The notes: generated by a model not told the origin, from the sequence alone. Counted from the first letter of the stretch, positions 15,492-24,611 are shown. The stretch is DNA of 64,000 bases from an uncultured Paracoccaceae bacterium (GCA_947495295.1 CANLYJ010000001.1:124001-188000); one strand, 5' to 3'. Made by a program: numbers and translations.

Positions 15492-16511
15492 TTGGCCACT
15501 GGTGCCCTGACCCCACCCGCTGACGACGTCACAGAAGCCCTGTTGGAATTTCCCGACAATTTCCTGCTGATCGACCTATGCGGCGAATATGACCGCAACC
15601 TGACAACCATCGAAGACAAACTAAACGTCCAGATCCTGCGCCGCGGCAATCAGCTTGCCGTGATTGGTGATGATGGACCACGTCAGGATGCGGTTGATGT
15701 GCTGAAATCGCTGTATTCGCGACTGGAGGCTGGCCGGTCGCTGGAACCCGGTGATATTGATCGCGAATTGCGCATGGGGCCGGAAACGGTGCGTGGCCCG
15801 GCCCGCGATGGTGATCAGATCGAGCTGTTCAAAGGCGATGCATCCATTGCCCGCGTCGAAATCAAGACCCGCAAAAAACTGATCGAACCGCGCACTGATG
15901 CCCAGAAAGCCTATGTCAAGTCGCTGTTTGACAATGAACTGGCCTTTGGCATTGGCCCCGCGGGCACGGGCAAGACCTACCTGGCTGTGGCTGTGGGCGT
16001 GAATATGCTGATCAGCGGCCATGTCGACAAGATCATCCTGTCCCGCCCGGCAGTCGAAGCGGGTGAGAAGCTGGGTTATCTGCCCGGCGACATGAAGGAC
16101 AAGGTCGACCCTTACATGCAGCCGCTTTATGATGCGCTGGGTGATTTTCTGCCCGGTAAACAGGCCGCCAAGATGATCGAAGAAAAGGTGATTGAAATCG
16201 CACCTTTGGCCTTCATGCGCGGGCGCACCCTGTCGAATGCCTTTGTCGTGTTGGACGAGGCGCAGAACGCCACCACCATGCAGATGAAGATGTTCCTGAC
16301 CCGTCTGGGTGAAGGCAGCCGGATGGTGATTACGGGTGACCGCACCCAGATCGATCTGCCGCGCGGCGTGAATTCGGGGCTTTGGGATGCGGAACGGTTG
16401 CTCAAGAGTATCCCGAAGATCAGCTTTAACTACTTCACCTCCAAGGATGTGGTCCGGCATCCGCTGGTGGCGGCCATCATCGAAGCTTATGAGGCGGACG
16501 AAAACCGGTGA
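15492..16511 (+). CDS. ybeZ: PhoH-like ATPase
   Basis: A 339-residue P-loop protein. An N-terminal domain of about 110 residues is followed by the PhoH ATPase with Walker A GPAGTGKTYLA (about residues 156-166), a second element LSRPAVEAGEKLGYLPGD, Walker B FVVLDEAQN and a sensor ITGDRTQIDLP. PhoH/YbeZ works with the RNase YbeY in ribosome RNA processing in other bacteria. The start is TTG at 15492, supported by AGGAG six bases upstream. ybeY overlaps its stop (GTGA), which supports a shared function. Confidence 0.93.
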   Translation: MATGALTPPADDVTEALLEFPDNFLLIDLCGEYDRNLTTIEDKLNVQILRRGNQLAVIGDDGPRQDAVDVLKSLYSRLEAGRSLEPGDIDRELRMGPETVRGPARDGDQIELFKGDASIARVEIKTRKKLIEPRTDAQKAYVKSLFDNELAFGIGPAGTGKTYLAVAVGVNMLISGHVDKIILSRPAVEAGEKLGYLPGDMKDKVDPYMQPLYDALGDFLPGKQAAKMIEEKVIEIAPLAFMRGRTLSNAFVVLDEAQNATTMQMKMFLTRLGEGSRMVITGDRTQIDLPRGVNSGLWDAERLLKSIPKISFNYFTSKDVVRHPLVAAIIEAYEADENR

Positions 16512-17023
16512 CCGTCGATTGTATCGTTGAAGATGCGCGCTGGGTTGATATTGCTGAACTTGCACTGACGGCGACTGACGCCACGCTAAGCCGGTTGGGG
16601 CTTGAGCCGACCGCCTTTGAAATCAGTCTGCTTGCGTGCGACGATGCCCGTATCGCGAACCTTAATGCTGATTTTCGTGGTAAACCTGCTGCGACAAATG
16701 TGCTCAGCTGGCCCTCGGACGAACGCGCGGCGGCCATGGACGGCGAAATGCCGCTGCCCCCGCAGTCCGGCCCGGATACAGAACTGGGCGACATCGCCAT
16801 TGCTTATGAGACCTGCGCTCGCGAGGCGGCAGAGGCGGGTAAATCAATGTCGGATCACACCATTCATTTACTGGTCCATGGCACGCTGCATCTATTGGGC
16901 TTCGATCATGAGCGTGATGGCGACGCGACCTTGATGGAAGCGTTGGAAACTGAAATACTTGGCAAATTGGGTATTACTGACCCATATAAGGAAGAGACGG
17001 GTGATTTTACCCGCAAGAGATAG
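16508..17023 (+). CDS. ybeY: endoribonuclease YbeY (16S rRNA maturation)
   Basis: A 171-residue protein with the UPF0054/YbeY zinc site: H-x3-H-x5-H in LVHGTLHLLGFDHERDGD (about residues 121-138). It is needed for 16S rRNA 3'-end maturation and ribosome quality control. The GTG start overlaps the phoH stop by four bases. An insertion with acidic and proline residues (about 75-90) precedes the conserved LGDIAIAYE strand. corC follows after seven bases. Confidence 0.95.
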   Translation: MTVDCIVEDARWVDIAELALTATDATLSRLGLEPTAFEISLLACDDARIANLNADFRGKPAATNVLSWPSDERAAAMDGEMPLPPQSGPDTELGDIAIAYETCAREAAEAGKSMSDHTIHLLVHGTLHLLGFDHERDGDATLMEALETEILGKLGITDPYKEETGDFTRKR

Positions 17024-17029
17024 GATGAA

Positions 17030-17917
17030 ATGGGCGACACCGGCGACGGTCCTTCTATAGCGGCGCAAGGCGCGCTTACGGACCAGACAGTGCAAAACAA
17101 GGGCTTGTTCGCCCGTTTGCGCAACGCAATTTTCCTGACGCAAGCGCCTCAAGCGCCCGAGGATACACCGCGCGAGGCCGTTATGAATGCAGCCGGCATG
17201 CTTGGCATGCTCAACTTGCGTCGCAAACGCGTCGAAGACGTAGCCATCCCCAAGACCGATATCATTGCCGTCCCACTGAACGCGTCGAAAGACGAATTGG
17301 TCAGGACATTTCGTGATTGCGGTCTGACCCGGCTGCCGGTTTATGATGGGACGTTGGACACGCCTATCGGGATTGCCAACCTCAAGGATTTTGCCCTGCA
17401 ACATGGGTTCAACGGCGACAGCCCCGGTTTCAACCTGCGCGATATGTTGCGCCCGCTGTTGTTTGTGCCGCCTTCGATGTCGCTTGGCGTGCTTTTGCAA
17501 AAAATGCAGGCCGAGCGTATCCATATGGCGCTGGTCATTGATGAATATGGTGGCACCGATGGGCTTGTCACCATCGAGGACCTGATCGAACAGGTGGTCG
17601 GCGAGATTGAGGATGAGCACGACATCGAAGAAGCCAAAAGCTGGGTTCTTGAAAAGCCGGGTATCTATCTGGCCCAGGCCCGGACCGAGCTTGAGGATTT
17701 CGAGGCGGAGATTGGCCGGAAACTGACCGCCCATGCCGAGATTGACGAGGAAGAGATCGATACGCTGGGCGGGCTTGTGACCCTTCTGGCTGGCCATCTG
17801 CCTGCACGGGGTGAGGTGGTCGCCCACCCTGATGGTCCCGAATTCGAGATCGTTGATGCCGATCCGCGTCGCATCAAACGGCTGCGGGTGTGTTTGAACG
17901 GGACAGAGCGTGGCTAA
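17030..17917 (+). CDS. corC: CorC/HlyC-family CBS-domain protein
   Basis: A 295-residue cytosolic protein. Two CBS domains span about residues 70-200 (first with RLPVYDGTLDTPIGIANLKD, second with MALVIDEYGGTDGLVTIEDLIEQVVGEIEDEHD), and the C-terminal CorC_HlyC transporter-associated domain covers about 215-290. Proteins of this type bind AMP/ATP through the CBS pair and are linked to magnesium/cobalt efflux or membrane integrity. The position between ybeY and lnt is the usual one. lnt starts inside its last codons (8-base overlap). No membrane domain is attached, so it is the soluble form. Confidence 0.9.
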   Translation: MGDTGDGPSIAAQGALTDQTVQNKGLFARLRNAIFLTQAPQAPEDTPREAVMNAAGMLGMLNLRRKRVEDVAIPKTDIIAVPLNASKDELVRTFRDCGLTRLPVYDGTLDTPIGIANLKDFALQHGFNGDSPGFNLRDMLRPLLFVPPSMSLGVLLQKMQAERIHMALVIDEYGGTDGLVTIEDLIEQVVGEIEDEHDIEEAKSWVLEKPGIYLAQARTELEDFEAEIGRKLTAHAEIDEEEIDTLGGLVTLLAGHLPARGEVVAHPDGPEFEIVDADPRRIKRLRVCLNGTERG

Positions 17918-19409
17918 CCTGTTTGGCCGTGTTGCCGCGCTGTCAGCGAAGGGGCGGTTTGCCCTGTTTGCAGTGCTTGGCGTTATCGCGGCTTTGGGAC
18001 AGGCCCCCTACGATCTTTGGCCCGCAACGGTCTGCGCGCTTGCTGTTGTTCTGGCATTGCATCAATCCTGCACCACGCCACGTCGCGCCGCATTTCATGC
18101 GTGGGGCTTTGGTTTCGGATATTTCGCATTCAGTCTGCGCTGGATCGTGGAGCCGTTCTTGGTCGATATCGCCCGGCATGGCTGGATGGCGCCTTTCGCC
18201 CTGATCCTGATGGCTGGTGGGGCTGCGTTGTTCTGGGCTTTTGCCGGTTATGTCGCGGCAAGACTGGCCCCCGGTCGTGTGTTGTTTTTCGGCCTGCTTC
18301 TGGTTGGTGCAGAGGTCACGCGATCCTTGATACTGACTGGGTTCCCATGGGCGCTTTTGGGGCATGTCTGGATCGCCACACCGCTCACACAATTGGCCGC
18401 TTTTGGTGGTCCGCATCTGCTGACATTGTTGACCGTGTTTGCGGCGTGGTCGCTGATGTCGCTGGCCACGGGCCGCGCGCTGGCTGGTTGCATGGGGTTG
18501 GCAGGCTTGGCAATCGCAGCGTTTCTGGCGCAGCCCGATCCGGCGGAACAGGTTGCACCGGATGCGCCCATTGTGCGGTTGGTCCAGCCCAATGCCCCGC
18601 AGCACCAAAAATGGGATCCCGCCTTTCGCAACCTCTTTGTCGATCGCATGATCGCAATGACCGGGGCAGGGGACGTGCCCGATCTAGTGGTGTGGCCCGA
18701 AACCGCCATCCCGTTCCTTCTTAATCATATTCAGGATGACATGAGCCCATTGGTCGATGCGGCACGCGGCGCGCCGCTGGTCTTTGGTATTCAACGGGCC
18801 GATGAATTACAGCAATACCGCAATAGCCTTGTTGTGATGGGGCCGGGCGGGCAGATACGCAGTGTTTATGATAAACAGCATCTTGTACCTTTCGGCGAAT
18901 ACGTTCCCGGTGCCGCGCTGTTGGGGCGGGCGGGCGCGACTGGGCTGGCGCGTAATCTGGGCACGGGGTTCACCCCCGGCGTTGATCAGGGGCCGGTATC
19001 GCTGCCAGGTATTGGTATGGCGATCCCGCTGATCTGTTATGAAGGAATTTTTGCAGAAGAGATCAGCAGCGGCAAAGAACGCGCGCGCCTTTTATTGCTG
19101 ATCACCAATGATGCGTGGTTCGGCAAGGCGGCCGGCCCCTATCAACATCTGGCGCAGGCAAGATTGCGCGCCATCGAGCAGGGGCTGCCGATGGTCCGCG
19201 TGGCCAATACCGGGGTGACAGCCATGATCGATGCCCAAGGCAGGATCGCACAGATGATCCCGCTGGGGCAGGAAGGCGCGATTGATGCAGCATTGCCGCC
19301 AGCGGAGCCCGAAACCCGCTACGCGCAATGGGGTGATATGCCGGTTCTTGTGTTCTTGTTGGCACTGATGGTTGCGCAAACGGCAATGCAGCGCCGCTTT
19401 AGCGATTGA
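17910..19409 (+). CDS. lnt: apolipoprotein N-acyltransferase
   Basis: A 499-residue inner membrane enzyme that adds the third acyl chain to lipoproteins. The N-terminal about 200 residues hold six or so membrane helices. The C-terminal nitrilase-like domain has the catalytic set: Glu in VVWPETAIPF, Lys in YDKQHLVPFGEYVP and Cys in IPLICYEGIF. The start is GTG at 17910, within the corC stop region. Downstream comes the metK riboswitch. Length is close to the family norm of about 500. Confidence 0.95.
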   Translation: MANLFGRVAALSAKGRFALFAVLGVIAALGQAPYDLWPATVCALAVVLALHQSCTTPRRAAFHAWGFGFGYFAFSLRWIVEPFLVDIARHGWMAPFALILMAGGAALFWAFAGYVAARLAPGRVLFFGLLLVGAEVTRSLILTGFPWALLGHVWIATPLTQLAAFGGPHLLTLLTVFAAWSLMSLATGRALAGCMGLAGLAIAAFLAQPDPAEQVAPDAPIVRLVQPNAPQHQKWDPAFRNLFVDRMIAMTGAGDVPDLVVWPETAIPFLLNHIQDDMSPLVDAARGAPLVFGIQRADELQQYRNSLVVMGPGGQIRSVYDKQHLVPFGEYVPGAALLGRAGATGLARNLGTGFTPGVDQGPVSLPGIGMAIPLICYEGIFAEEISSGKERARLLLLITNDAWFGKAAGPYQHLAQARLRAIEQGLPMVRVANTGVTAMIDAQGRIAQMIPLGQEGAIDAALPPAEPETRYAQWGDMPVLVFLLALMVAQTAMQRRFSD

Positions 19410-19445
19410 CCTGACGCGGCCCACCACGTAGGGACAACCTCAGTT

Positions 19446-19490
19446 CTGTCACAACGGCTTCCTGACGTGGCAGTTTTTTTTATTGGAGCA
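19446..19490 (+). promoter_or_regulatory. SAM/SAH-type riboswitch upstream of metK
   Basis: CTGTCAC (19446-19452) pairs with GTGGCAG (19467-19473), allowing one G-U pair; between them lies the conserved AACGGCTTCCTGAC core. After a T-run comes ATTGGAGCA (19482-19490). GGAGC can pair with GCTTC/CC of the core to close an H-type pseudoknot that hides the metK ribosome site GGAG. Sequence, size, pseudoknot and position in front of metK match the SAM/SAH riboswitch class described in Rhodobacterales. Binding of SAM should reduce metK translation (family knowledge). Confidence 0.88.
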
Positions 19491-19496
19491 TCTCCC

Positions 19497-20678
19497 ATGG
19501 CACGAAAAGACTATATTTTTACCTCGGAATCTGTGTCCGAGGGGCACCCGGATAAGGTGTGCGACCGTATTTCAGACGCCGTTCTTGATGCGTTTCTGGC
19601 CGAAGAACCCGAAGCGCGGGTTGCTTGCGAAACATTCGCCACGACCAATCAGGTTGTCATCGGCGGCGAGGTCGGGCTGGCAGATCAGGCCAAGCTAAAG
19701 GATTATATGGGGCGGATCGATGATATCGCCCGCGCCTGCATCAAGGATATCGGTTACGAGCAGGACAAGTTTCACCACGCCACCTGCAAGATCACCAATC
19801 TGCTGCACGAGCAGTCTGCGCATATTGCCCAAGGTGTCGATGCAAACTCGGACAAGGACGAAGGGGCCGGTGATCAGGGGATCATGTTTGGCTATGCCAC
19901 GACTGAAACCGACGCCTTGATGCCCGCGCCGATCCAATATGCCCATGCTGTTCTGCGTCGTTTGGCCGAGGTGCGCAAATCCGGGCAGGAACCGACCCTG
20001 CGCCCCGATGCGAAAAGCCAGATTTCCTTGCGTTATGCCAATGGCAAACCCGTCGAGGTTACATCGATCGTGCTGTCAACGCAGCACCGCGATGAAAGCC
20101 AGTCCAGTGCCGATATTCGTGCGATTGTGGAGCCTTACATTCGCGAGGTGCTGCCCGACGGTTTTATCACAGCCAATACCGAATGGTGGGTGAACCCGAC
20201 AGGCACATTCGTGATCGGTGGCCCCGATGGTGACGCGGGTCTGACCGGACGCAAGATCATCGTTGATACATATGGCGGTGCGGCTCCGCATGGCGGTGGT
20301 GCGTTTTCCGGCAAGGACCCGACCAAGGTGGACCGGTCGGCGGCCTATGTCTCGCGTTATCTGGCCAAAAATGTCGTGGCATCCGGAATGGCAGAGCGTT
20401 GCACAATTCAGCTGAGCTATGCGATTGGCGTGGCCAAGCCGCTGTCGATCTATGCCGACACACATGGCACAGGCGAAGTGGCACCGGCCGCCATCGAGAA
20501 GGCCATTGCCGAGATCATGGACCTGACCCCGCGTGGCATTCGTAGCCATTTGGGGTTGAACAAGCCGATATATGAACGCACCGCCGCATACGGTCATTTT
20601 GGCCGGGCGCCTGATGCGGATGGTGGGTTCAGCTGGGAACGTACCGATCTGGTTGATGCGCTGAAAAAGGCGGTTTGA
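19497..20678 (+). CDS. metK: S-adenosylmethionine synthase
   Basis: A 393-residue enzyme making SAM from ATP and methionine. Recognised by [18 protein letters not shown] at the N-terminus, the [12 protein letters not shown] loop (about residues 120-131) and the [17 protein letters not shown]-loop-like segment. The start is ATG 19497; the frame is open back to 19467, but that part is the riboswitch. The GGAG at 19485-19488 is both ribosome site and pseudoknot strand. It is followed by a REPIN and trmB. Confidence 0.97.
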   Translation: MARKDYIFTSESVSEGHPDKVCDRISDAVLDAFLAEEPEARVACETFATTNQVVIGGEVGLADQAKLKDYMGRIDDIARACIKDIGYEQDKFHHATCKITNLLHEQSAHIAQGVDANSDKDEGAGDQGIMFGYATTETDALMPAPIQYAHAVLRRLAEVRKSGQEPTLRPDAKSQISLRYANGKPVEVTSIVLSTQHRDESQSSADIRAIVEPYIREVLPDGFITANTEWWVNPTGTFVIGGPDGDAGLTGRKIIVDTYGGAAPHGGGAFSGKDPTKVDRSAAYVSRYLAKNVVASGMAERCTIQLSYAIGVAKPLSIYADTHGTGEVAPAAIEKAIAEIMDLTPRGIRSHLGLNKPIYERTAAYGHFGRAPDADGGFSWERTDLVDALKKAV

Positions 20679-20683
20679 GGGGC

Positions 20684-20756
20684 GATGGGTTGAAACCCAT
20701 CTTACGTTGCTGCAACGTCCGGCGTTGCCACGACGTAAGGTGGGTCTTGACCCACC
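20684..20756. repeat. REPIN: inverted REP pair between metK and trmB
   Basis: Left REP: GATGGGTT-GA-AACCCATC (20684-20701) then TTACG. Right REP: CGTAA then GGTGGGTC-TT-GACCCACC (20739-20756). The pair is inverted. Between them CTTACGT (20701-20707) pairs with ACGTAAG (20733-20739) and GCAACG (20712-20717) with CGTTGC (20723-20728), so the whole unit folds into one long hairpin with two side stems. This is the REPIN form mobilised in trans by RAYTs. It starts five bases after the metK stop. Confidence 0.88.
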
Positions 20757-20784
20757 CCCCGATTTGGCAGGATTAAGCCACATC

Positions 20785-21498
20785 ATGAGCAAGACCAATC
20801 ATCCATCCGGCGCACCGTGGCGTAATTTTTATGGCCGTTTCAAGGGCAAGACCATGCGGGCCAGCCAGCATGCATATCTTGACAATGATCTTGCCAAGCT
20901 TTCGCCCGGTCCGATCAGTTGGGATGACAATCCTGATCGGACGCAGCTGGACCTGCAAAAGCTGTTTGGCGCGGCTGACATCTGGTTGGAAATCGGATTT
21001 GGCGGCGGCGAACACCTGGTTCATATGGCCCAGCGTTACCCTGAGATCGGGTTGATTGGCTGCGAACCCTATATCAACGGTGTCGCCATGCTGCTGGGCA
21101 AGATCCGTAAAGCCGGTGTCAGAAATTTACGTGTCCATCCAGGCGATGTGCGTGATCTTTTTGATGTATTGCCGGATCAATCGCTGGCGAAGGTTTTTTT
21201 GAACTACCCCGACCCCTGGCCCAAGAAACGCCACCATCGCCGCCGTTTCGTGACACCTGAACATCTGGAACCACTGTCCCGCGTGATGAAACCGGGGGCG
21301 GAATTGCGTGTGGCAACAGACATCGCGGATTATGTGCGCCAAACCATTGAACAGGTGCCGCGCCACGGGTTTGTCTGGACTGCCGAACGTCCGGCGGACT
21401 GGCGCGCGCCTTGGGATGATTGGGTGTCCACGCGCTATGAACAGAAGGCTCTGCGTGAAGGTCGTGTGCCCCACTATCTGACGTTTCGCCGGGTGTGA
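20785..21498 (+). CDS. trmB: tRNA (guanine-N7-)-methyltransferase
   Basis: A 237-residue SAM-dependent enzyme that methylates G46 in the tRNA variable loop. The SAM site is WLEIGFGGGEHL (about residues 68-79), the acidic CEP motif is in LIGCEPYINGV, and the catalytic/tRNA region is NYPDPWPKKRHHRRRF. The start is ATG 20785; the open frame upstream runs into the REPIN and is discarded. It is separated from metK only by the REPIN. Confidence 0.95.
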   Translation: MSKTNHPSGAPWRNFYGRFKGKTMRASQHAYLDNDLAKLSPGPISWDDNPDRTQLDLQKLFGAADIWLEIGFGGGEHLVHMAQRYPEIGLIGCEPYINGVAMLLGKIRKAGVRNLRVHPGDVRDLFDVLPDQSLAKVFLNYPDPWPKKRHHRRRFVTPEHLEPLSRVMKPGAELRVATDIADYVRQTIEQVPRHGFVWTAERPADWRAPWDDWVSTRYEQKALREGRVPHYLTFRRV

Positions 21499-21605
21499 CT
21501 GCCCGTTGCCTCCGGCGGGAGTATTTTTGGCAAAATGATGGGTGGTGATGGACCCTGTGTGGTCGCTGCGCTATCACCCGCCCGAAGTTGAAAGAAAGTC
21601 CGCAT

Positions 21606-22958
21606 ATGTCCGCCCACGGCACCCCCATCCCCATGACATCCCATCCGTCCGGCCCGCTGAGCGGTGAGGCGCATGTTCCCGGGGACAAGTCCATTTCGCA
21701 CAGGTCCCTGATTTTGGGCGCATTGGCCGTAGGTGAAACCCATATCACTGGCCTTTTGGAAGGTGAGGATGTGCTGGATACGGCCCACGCAATGCGCGCC
21801 TTTGGTGCGACGGTGACAGATCATGGCGGCGGCGAATGGACTGTAAATGGTGTTGGCGTCGGCGGGTTTGCGGAACCTGATGCTGTCATTGATTGTGGCA
21901 ATTCCGGCACTGGCGTCCGCCTGATCATGGGGGCGATGGCGACCTCGCCCATTACGGTGACCTTTACCGGTGATGCATCGCTGAACAGTCGCCCGATGGC
22001 GCGGGTCACTGATCCGCTTGCCCTGTTTGGCACGCAGGCCGTGGGCCGTCAGGATGGCCGTTTGCCGATGACGATTGTTGGTGCTGCAGATCCGGTTCCG
22101 GTCCGTTACACCGTGCCTGTCCCGTCTGCGCAGGTGAAGTCGGCCGTTCTGCTGGCCGGGCTGAACGCGCCGGGCCAGACCGTTGTGGTTGAGAAGGAAG
22201 CGACTCGCGACCATACGGAACGAATGTTGCAAAGCTTTGGTGCCACCTTGTCGGTGGAAGAAACGGATGACGGCCGGGTCATCGCCTTGACAGGTCAGCC
22301 GGAACTTACCCCCCAGACGATCATCGTGCCGCGTGATCCGTCATCGGCGGCTTTCCCGGTTTGTGCAGCGATCATTACACCCGGTTCTGATGTGCTGGTC
22401 CCTAACATTGGGCTGAACCCGACCCGCGCGGGCTTGTTCACCACCTTGCAGGAGATGGGTGCCGATCTGGTTTTTGAAAACATGCGCGAGGAAGGCGGCG
22501 AGCCTGTGGCGGATCTGCGCGCCAAATTCTCGCCTGATCTCAAAGGGATAGCTGTGCCGCCCGCGCGTGCCGCCAGCATGATTGATGAATATCCTGTCCT
22601 GTCGGTTGTGGCCTGTTTTGCCGAAGGCGTCACAGATATGCAGGGTGTGAAGGAATTGCGGGTCAAGGAAAGCGACCGCATTGATGCCATGGCCAGGGGG
22701 TTGCGCGCTGCGGGTGTTCGCGTTGATGAGGGCCCCGATTGGTGGAAGGTTACGGGGCTTGGCCATGGCAATGTGCCGGGCGGGGCGACCGTGGCGAGCG
22801 TGCTGGACCACCGGATTGCCATGGCGTTTATGGTGATGGGGATGGCGACGCAAAAGCCGATGAGCGTGGATGACGGATCGCCGATTGCGACGTCGTTTCC
22901 GATTTTTGAAGGGTTGATGAAAGCGCTTGGCGCGCAGATCATGCGGGTGAACAGCTAG
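21606..22958 (+). CDS. aroA: 3-phosphoshikimate 1-carboxyvinyltransferase (EPSP synthase), class II type
   Basis: A 450-residue shikimate-pathway enzyme joining shikimate-3-phosphate and phosphoenolpyruvate. Class II signatures are visible: [34 protein letters not shown] and NPTR. The loop equivalent to the known inhibitor-sensitivity position reads GNSGTGVRL, with Gly, not the Ala of the best-known tolerant class II enzyme. The start at 21606 is chosen for protein similarity; a TTG at 21588 is in frame, and neither has a strong ribosome site. cmk follows 51 bases downstream. Confidence 0.93.
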   Translation: MSAHGTPIPMTSHPSGPLSGEAHVPGDKSISHRSLILGALAVGETHITGLLEGEDVLDTAHAMRAFGATVTDHGGGEWTVNGVGVGGFAEPDAVIDCGNSGTGVRLIMGAMATSPITVTFTGDASLNSRPMARVTDPLALFGTQAVGRQDGRLPMTIVGAADPVPVRYTVPVPSAQVKSAVLLAGLNAPGQTVVVEKEATRDHTERMLQSFGATLSVEETDDGRVIALTGQPELTPQTIIVPRDPSSAAFPVCAAIITPGSDVLVPNIGLNPTRAGLFTTLQEMGADLVFENMREEGGEPVADLRAKFSPDLKGIAVPPARAASMIDEYPVLSVVACFAEGVTDMQGVKELRVKESDRIDAMARGLRAAGVRVDEGPDWWKVTGLGHGNVPGGATVASVLDHRIAMAFMVMGMATQKPMSVDDGSPIATSFPIFEGLMKALGAQIMRVNS

Positions 22959-23009
22959 CAGATTTGTGTCTTAACATGTTGATACAATGATTGAATTAAG
23001 GAGCGGGTT

Positions 23010-23627
23010 GTGACCTTTACAGTGGCGATTGATGGCCCCGCTGCTGCGGGCAAGGGGACGATATCGAAGGCCGTCGCCGCCTATTTCGGCTTTGCGCATC
23101 TGGATACCGGCCTGCTCTATCGTGCAGTGGGGGCAAAGGTTCTGGCCGGTGGCGCGCCGGCAGAGATGGCCCGCGCGCTGGACCCTGTCGATCTGGAGGA
23201 TGACAGCCTGCGCACGCCAGCGGTCGCACAGGCTGCCAGCGAGGTTGCTGTTATCCCGGAAGTTCGCAGCTTACTGGTTGATTTTCAAAGAAAATTTGCA
23301 AACCGTGGGGAAGGCGCCGTGTTGGACGGTCGCGATATTGGCACGGTGATTTGTCCTGATGCGCATGTGAAGCTGTTTGTGACCGCCAGTGCTGAATGCC
23401 GCGCTGAGCGGCGCTATAAGGAACTGACCGGCAAGGGTCTGGATGTCACGCCTGATGGTGTTCTGGCGGATGTCAAAGAACGCGATAGCCGGGACCGCAG
23501 CAGGGCGACAGCACCACTGGTGCCTGCTGACGATGCCATCCTGCTGGACACATCTGACCTGTCGATCGATGCGGCCATCGCCCGGGCTGTGGGCATCGTC
23601 CAAGCCGCCAAAAACGCCGTCGGCTAA
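23010..23627 (+). CDS. cmk: cytidylate kinase
   Basis: A 205-residue (d)CMP kinase. The P-loop is [16 protein letters not shown] (residues 5-20), the substrate part has [11 protein letters not shown], and the NMP/LID region has [11 protein letters not shown] and [11 protein letters not shown]. The start is GTG with AAGGAG six bases upstream. aroA-cmk is a common pair and rpsA usually follows; here rpsA is absent and the stop codon lies inside an 11-bp tandem repeat. Confidence 0.95.
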   Translation: MTFTVAIDGPAAAGKGTISKAVAAYFGFAHLDTGLLYRAVGAKVLAGGAPAEMARALDPVDLEDDSLRTPAVAQAASEVAVIPEVRSLLVDFQRKFANRGEGAVLDGRDIGTVICPDAHVKLFVTASAECRAERRYKELTGKGLDVTPDGVLADVKERDSRDRSRATAPLVPADDAILLDTSDLSIDAAIARAVGIVQAAKNAVG

Positions 23628-23662
23628 ACGTCGGCGCAACGTCGGCAAAGCGTCGGACCTCT
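23619..23662 (+). repeat. 11-bp tandem repeat, four units, at the cmk 3' end
   Basis: GTCGGCTAAAC, GTCGGCGCAAC, GTCGGCAAAGC, GTCGGACCTCT. The first unit contains the cmk stop (TAA, 23625-23627). Units agree with those at 7783-7826, including an identical GTCGGCAAAGC and a final GTCGGACC. Confidence 0.7.
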
Positions 23663-23751
23663 GCGGGCGCTTGATATTGCAAAACTTCACCAAAGCTTGC
23701 TTAGGTTTCACGCCACCTTCGGGCATAGGATCATTGCAAAGGAGTTTGCCC

Positions 23752-24270
23752 ATGATCCGTACCCTTGTCCTGATCGCCCTGATGATCCCCGCCAGCTTGC
23801 CCGCCCAAGAGGCAGAGCCGCATATGACCTTGTCCCGCATGGCCGAAATTGTGCAGGCGCTGGACCCGGATGCGCGGGTTGCCGGGTCGGGATTCGAGTT
23901 CACGATTGACGATATTCCTGTACTCATCGTGACGGATGTGCGCGCCAATCGGATGCGTGCCATGGTGCCGATCAGGTCCACCGATGGCATGACGGATGCA
24001 GAATTGCTGCGGGTCATGCAGGCCAATTTCGATAGCGCGCTGGATGCCCGTTACGCCATTGCAAATGACAGCTTGTGGGGCGTGTTCATTCATCCATTTG
24101 CGGAGTTGGAAAAGAACCAGTTCATTTCAGGCGTCGCACAGACGGTGAATGTGGCCAAAACCTATGGCACGCTTTATTCCGGCGGTGCTGCCCAGTTCGG
24201 TGCCGGTGATAGCGGTGATCTGCAACGTGCCCTGATCGAGGAATTGCTGGATCGCGGACAGGAAATTTAG
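23752..24270 (+). CDS. YbjN-domain exported protein
   Basis: A 172-residue protein with a signal peptide (MIRTLVLIALMIPASLPAQE, cleavage after PAQ or near it). The mature part has the YbjN/type III secretion chaperone-like fold: SRMAEIVQALDPDARV, then FEFTIDDIPVLIV, and LLRVMQANFDSALDARYAI. YbjN proteins are poorly understood; E. coli YbjN affects motility and stress response. AAGGAG lies nine bases upstream of the ATG. The role of the exported form is unknown. It stands alone behind the cmk repeat. Confidence 0.75.
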   Translation: MIRTLVLIALMIPASLPAQEAEPHMTLSRMAEIVQALDPDARVAGSGFEFTIDDIPVLIVTDVRANRMRAMVPIRSTDGMTDAELLRVMQANFDSALDARYAIANDSLWGVFIHPFAELEKNQFISGVAQTVNVAKTYGTLYSGGAAQFGAGDSGDLQRALIEELLDRGQEI

Positions 24271-24474
24271 CGCATCGGTTGCGCGACTGCGCATGTCTGC
24301 CAATGCTCTCAAGATAGCGGATGTTTTAATCTCTGCCTGTGCCGAGTAGCGGCTGCGCGGAATTGGGGCCTTGCGTATCGGGGGCAGTTCTTGGAAATGA
24401 AAAAACCAGAGCGCTGTGCAACAAGCGAACCTCGAAATCCTTCAAATCTGGTGAAAGTCGCGTTCTTACCCGAC

Positions 24475-24516
24475 ACAAGTTGCGTTTCTCGCCGGACAAG
24501 TTGCGATTCATGCCGG
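24475..24516. repeat. two 21-bp tandem units near tRNA-Gln
   Basis: The units at 24475-24495 and 24496-24516 share 18 of 21 positions (common start ACAAGTTGCG, common end GCCGG). A more diverged third unit precedes them at about 24455-24474 (AAGTCGCGTTCTTACCCGAC). They lie 20 bases from the 3' end of the tRNA gene and are non-coding as far as can be seen. Confidence 0.5.
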
Positions 24517-24536
24517 ACGGCACAAAAGGAAGTGTG

Positions 24537-24611
24537 TGGCTGGGATGGTAGGATTCGAACCTACGGTACACTGTACCAAAAACAGTTGCCTTACCACTTG
24601 GCTACATCCCA
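24537..24611 (-). tRNA. tRNA-Gln (anticodon TTG)
   Basis: Read on the minus strand from 24611: acceptor TGGGATG pairs with CATCCCA; the D arm has AGCCAAGTGGTAAGGC; the anticodon stem ACTGT/ACAGT encloses TTTTGGT with anticodon TTG; the T arm is CGTAGGTTCGAATCCTACC-like; discriminator G and an encoded CCA end at 24537. All stems close, so it looks functional. Confidence 0.95.

Noticed and set aside
15621..16565. 314-codon open frame opposite phoH
   Set aside because: Shadow of a conserved gene; composition typical of antisense frames in GC-rich DNA.
16892..17827. 311-codon open frame opposite corC
   Set aside because: Lies fully against a conserved gene and shows no family motif.
19467..19496. 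upstream extension of metK
   Set aside because: It overlaps the riboswitch core, and the correct N-terminus begins at the ATG at 19497 with GGAG upstream.
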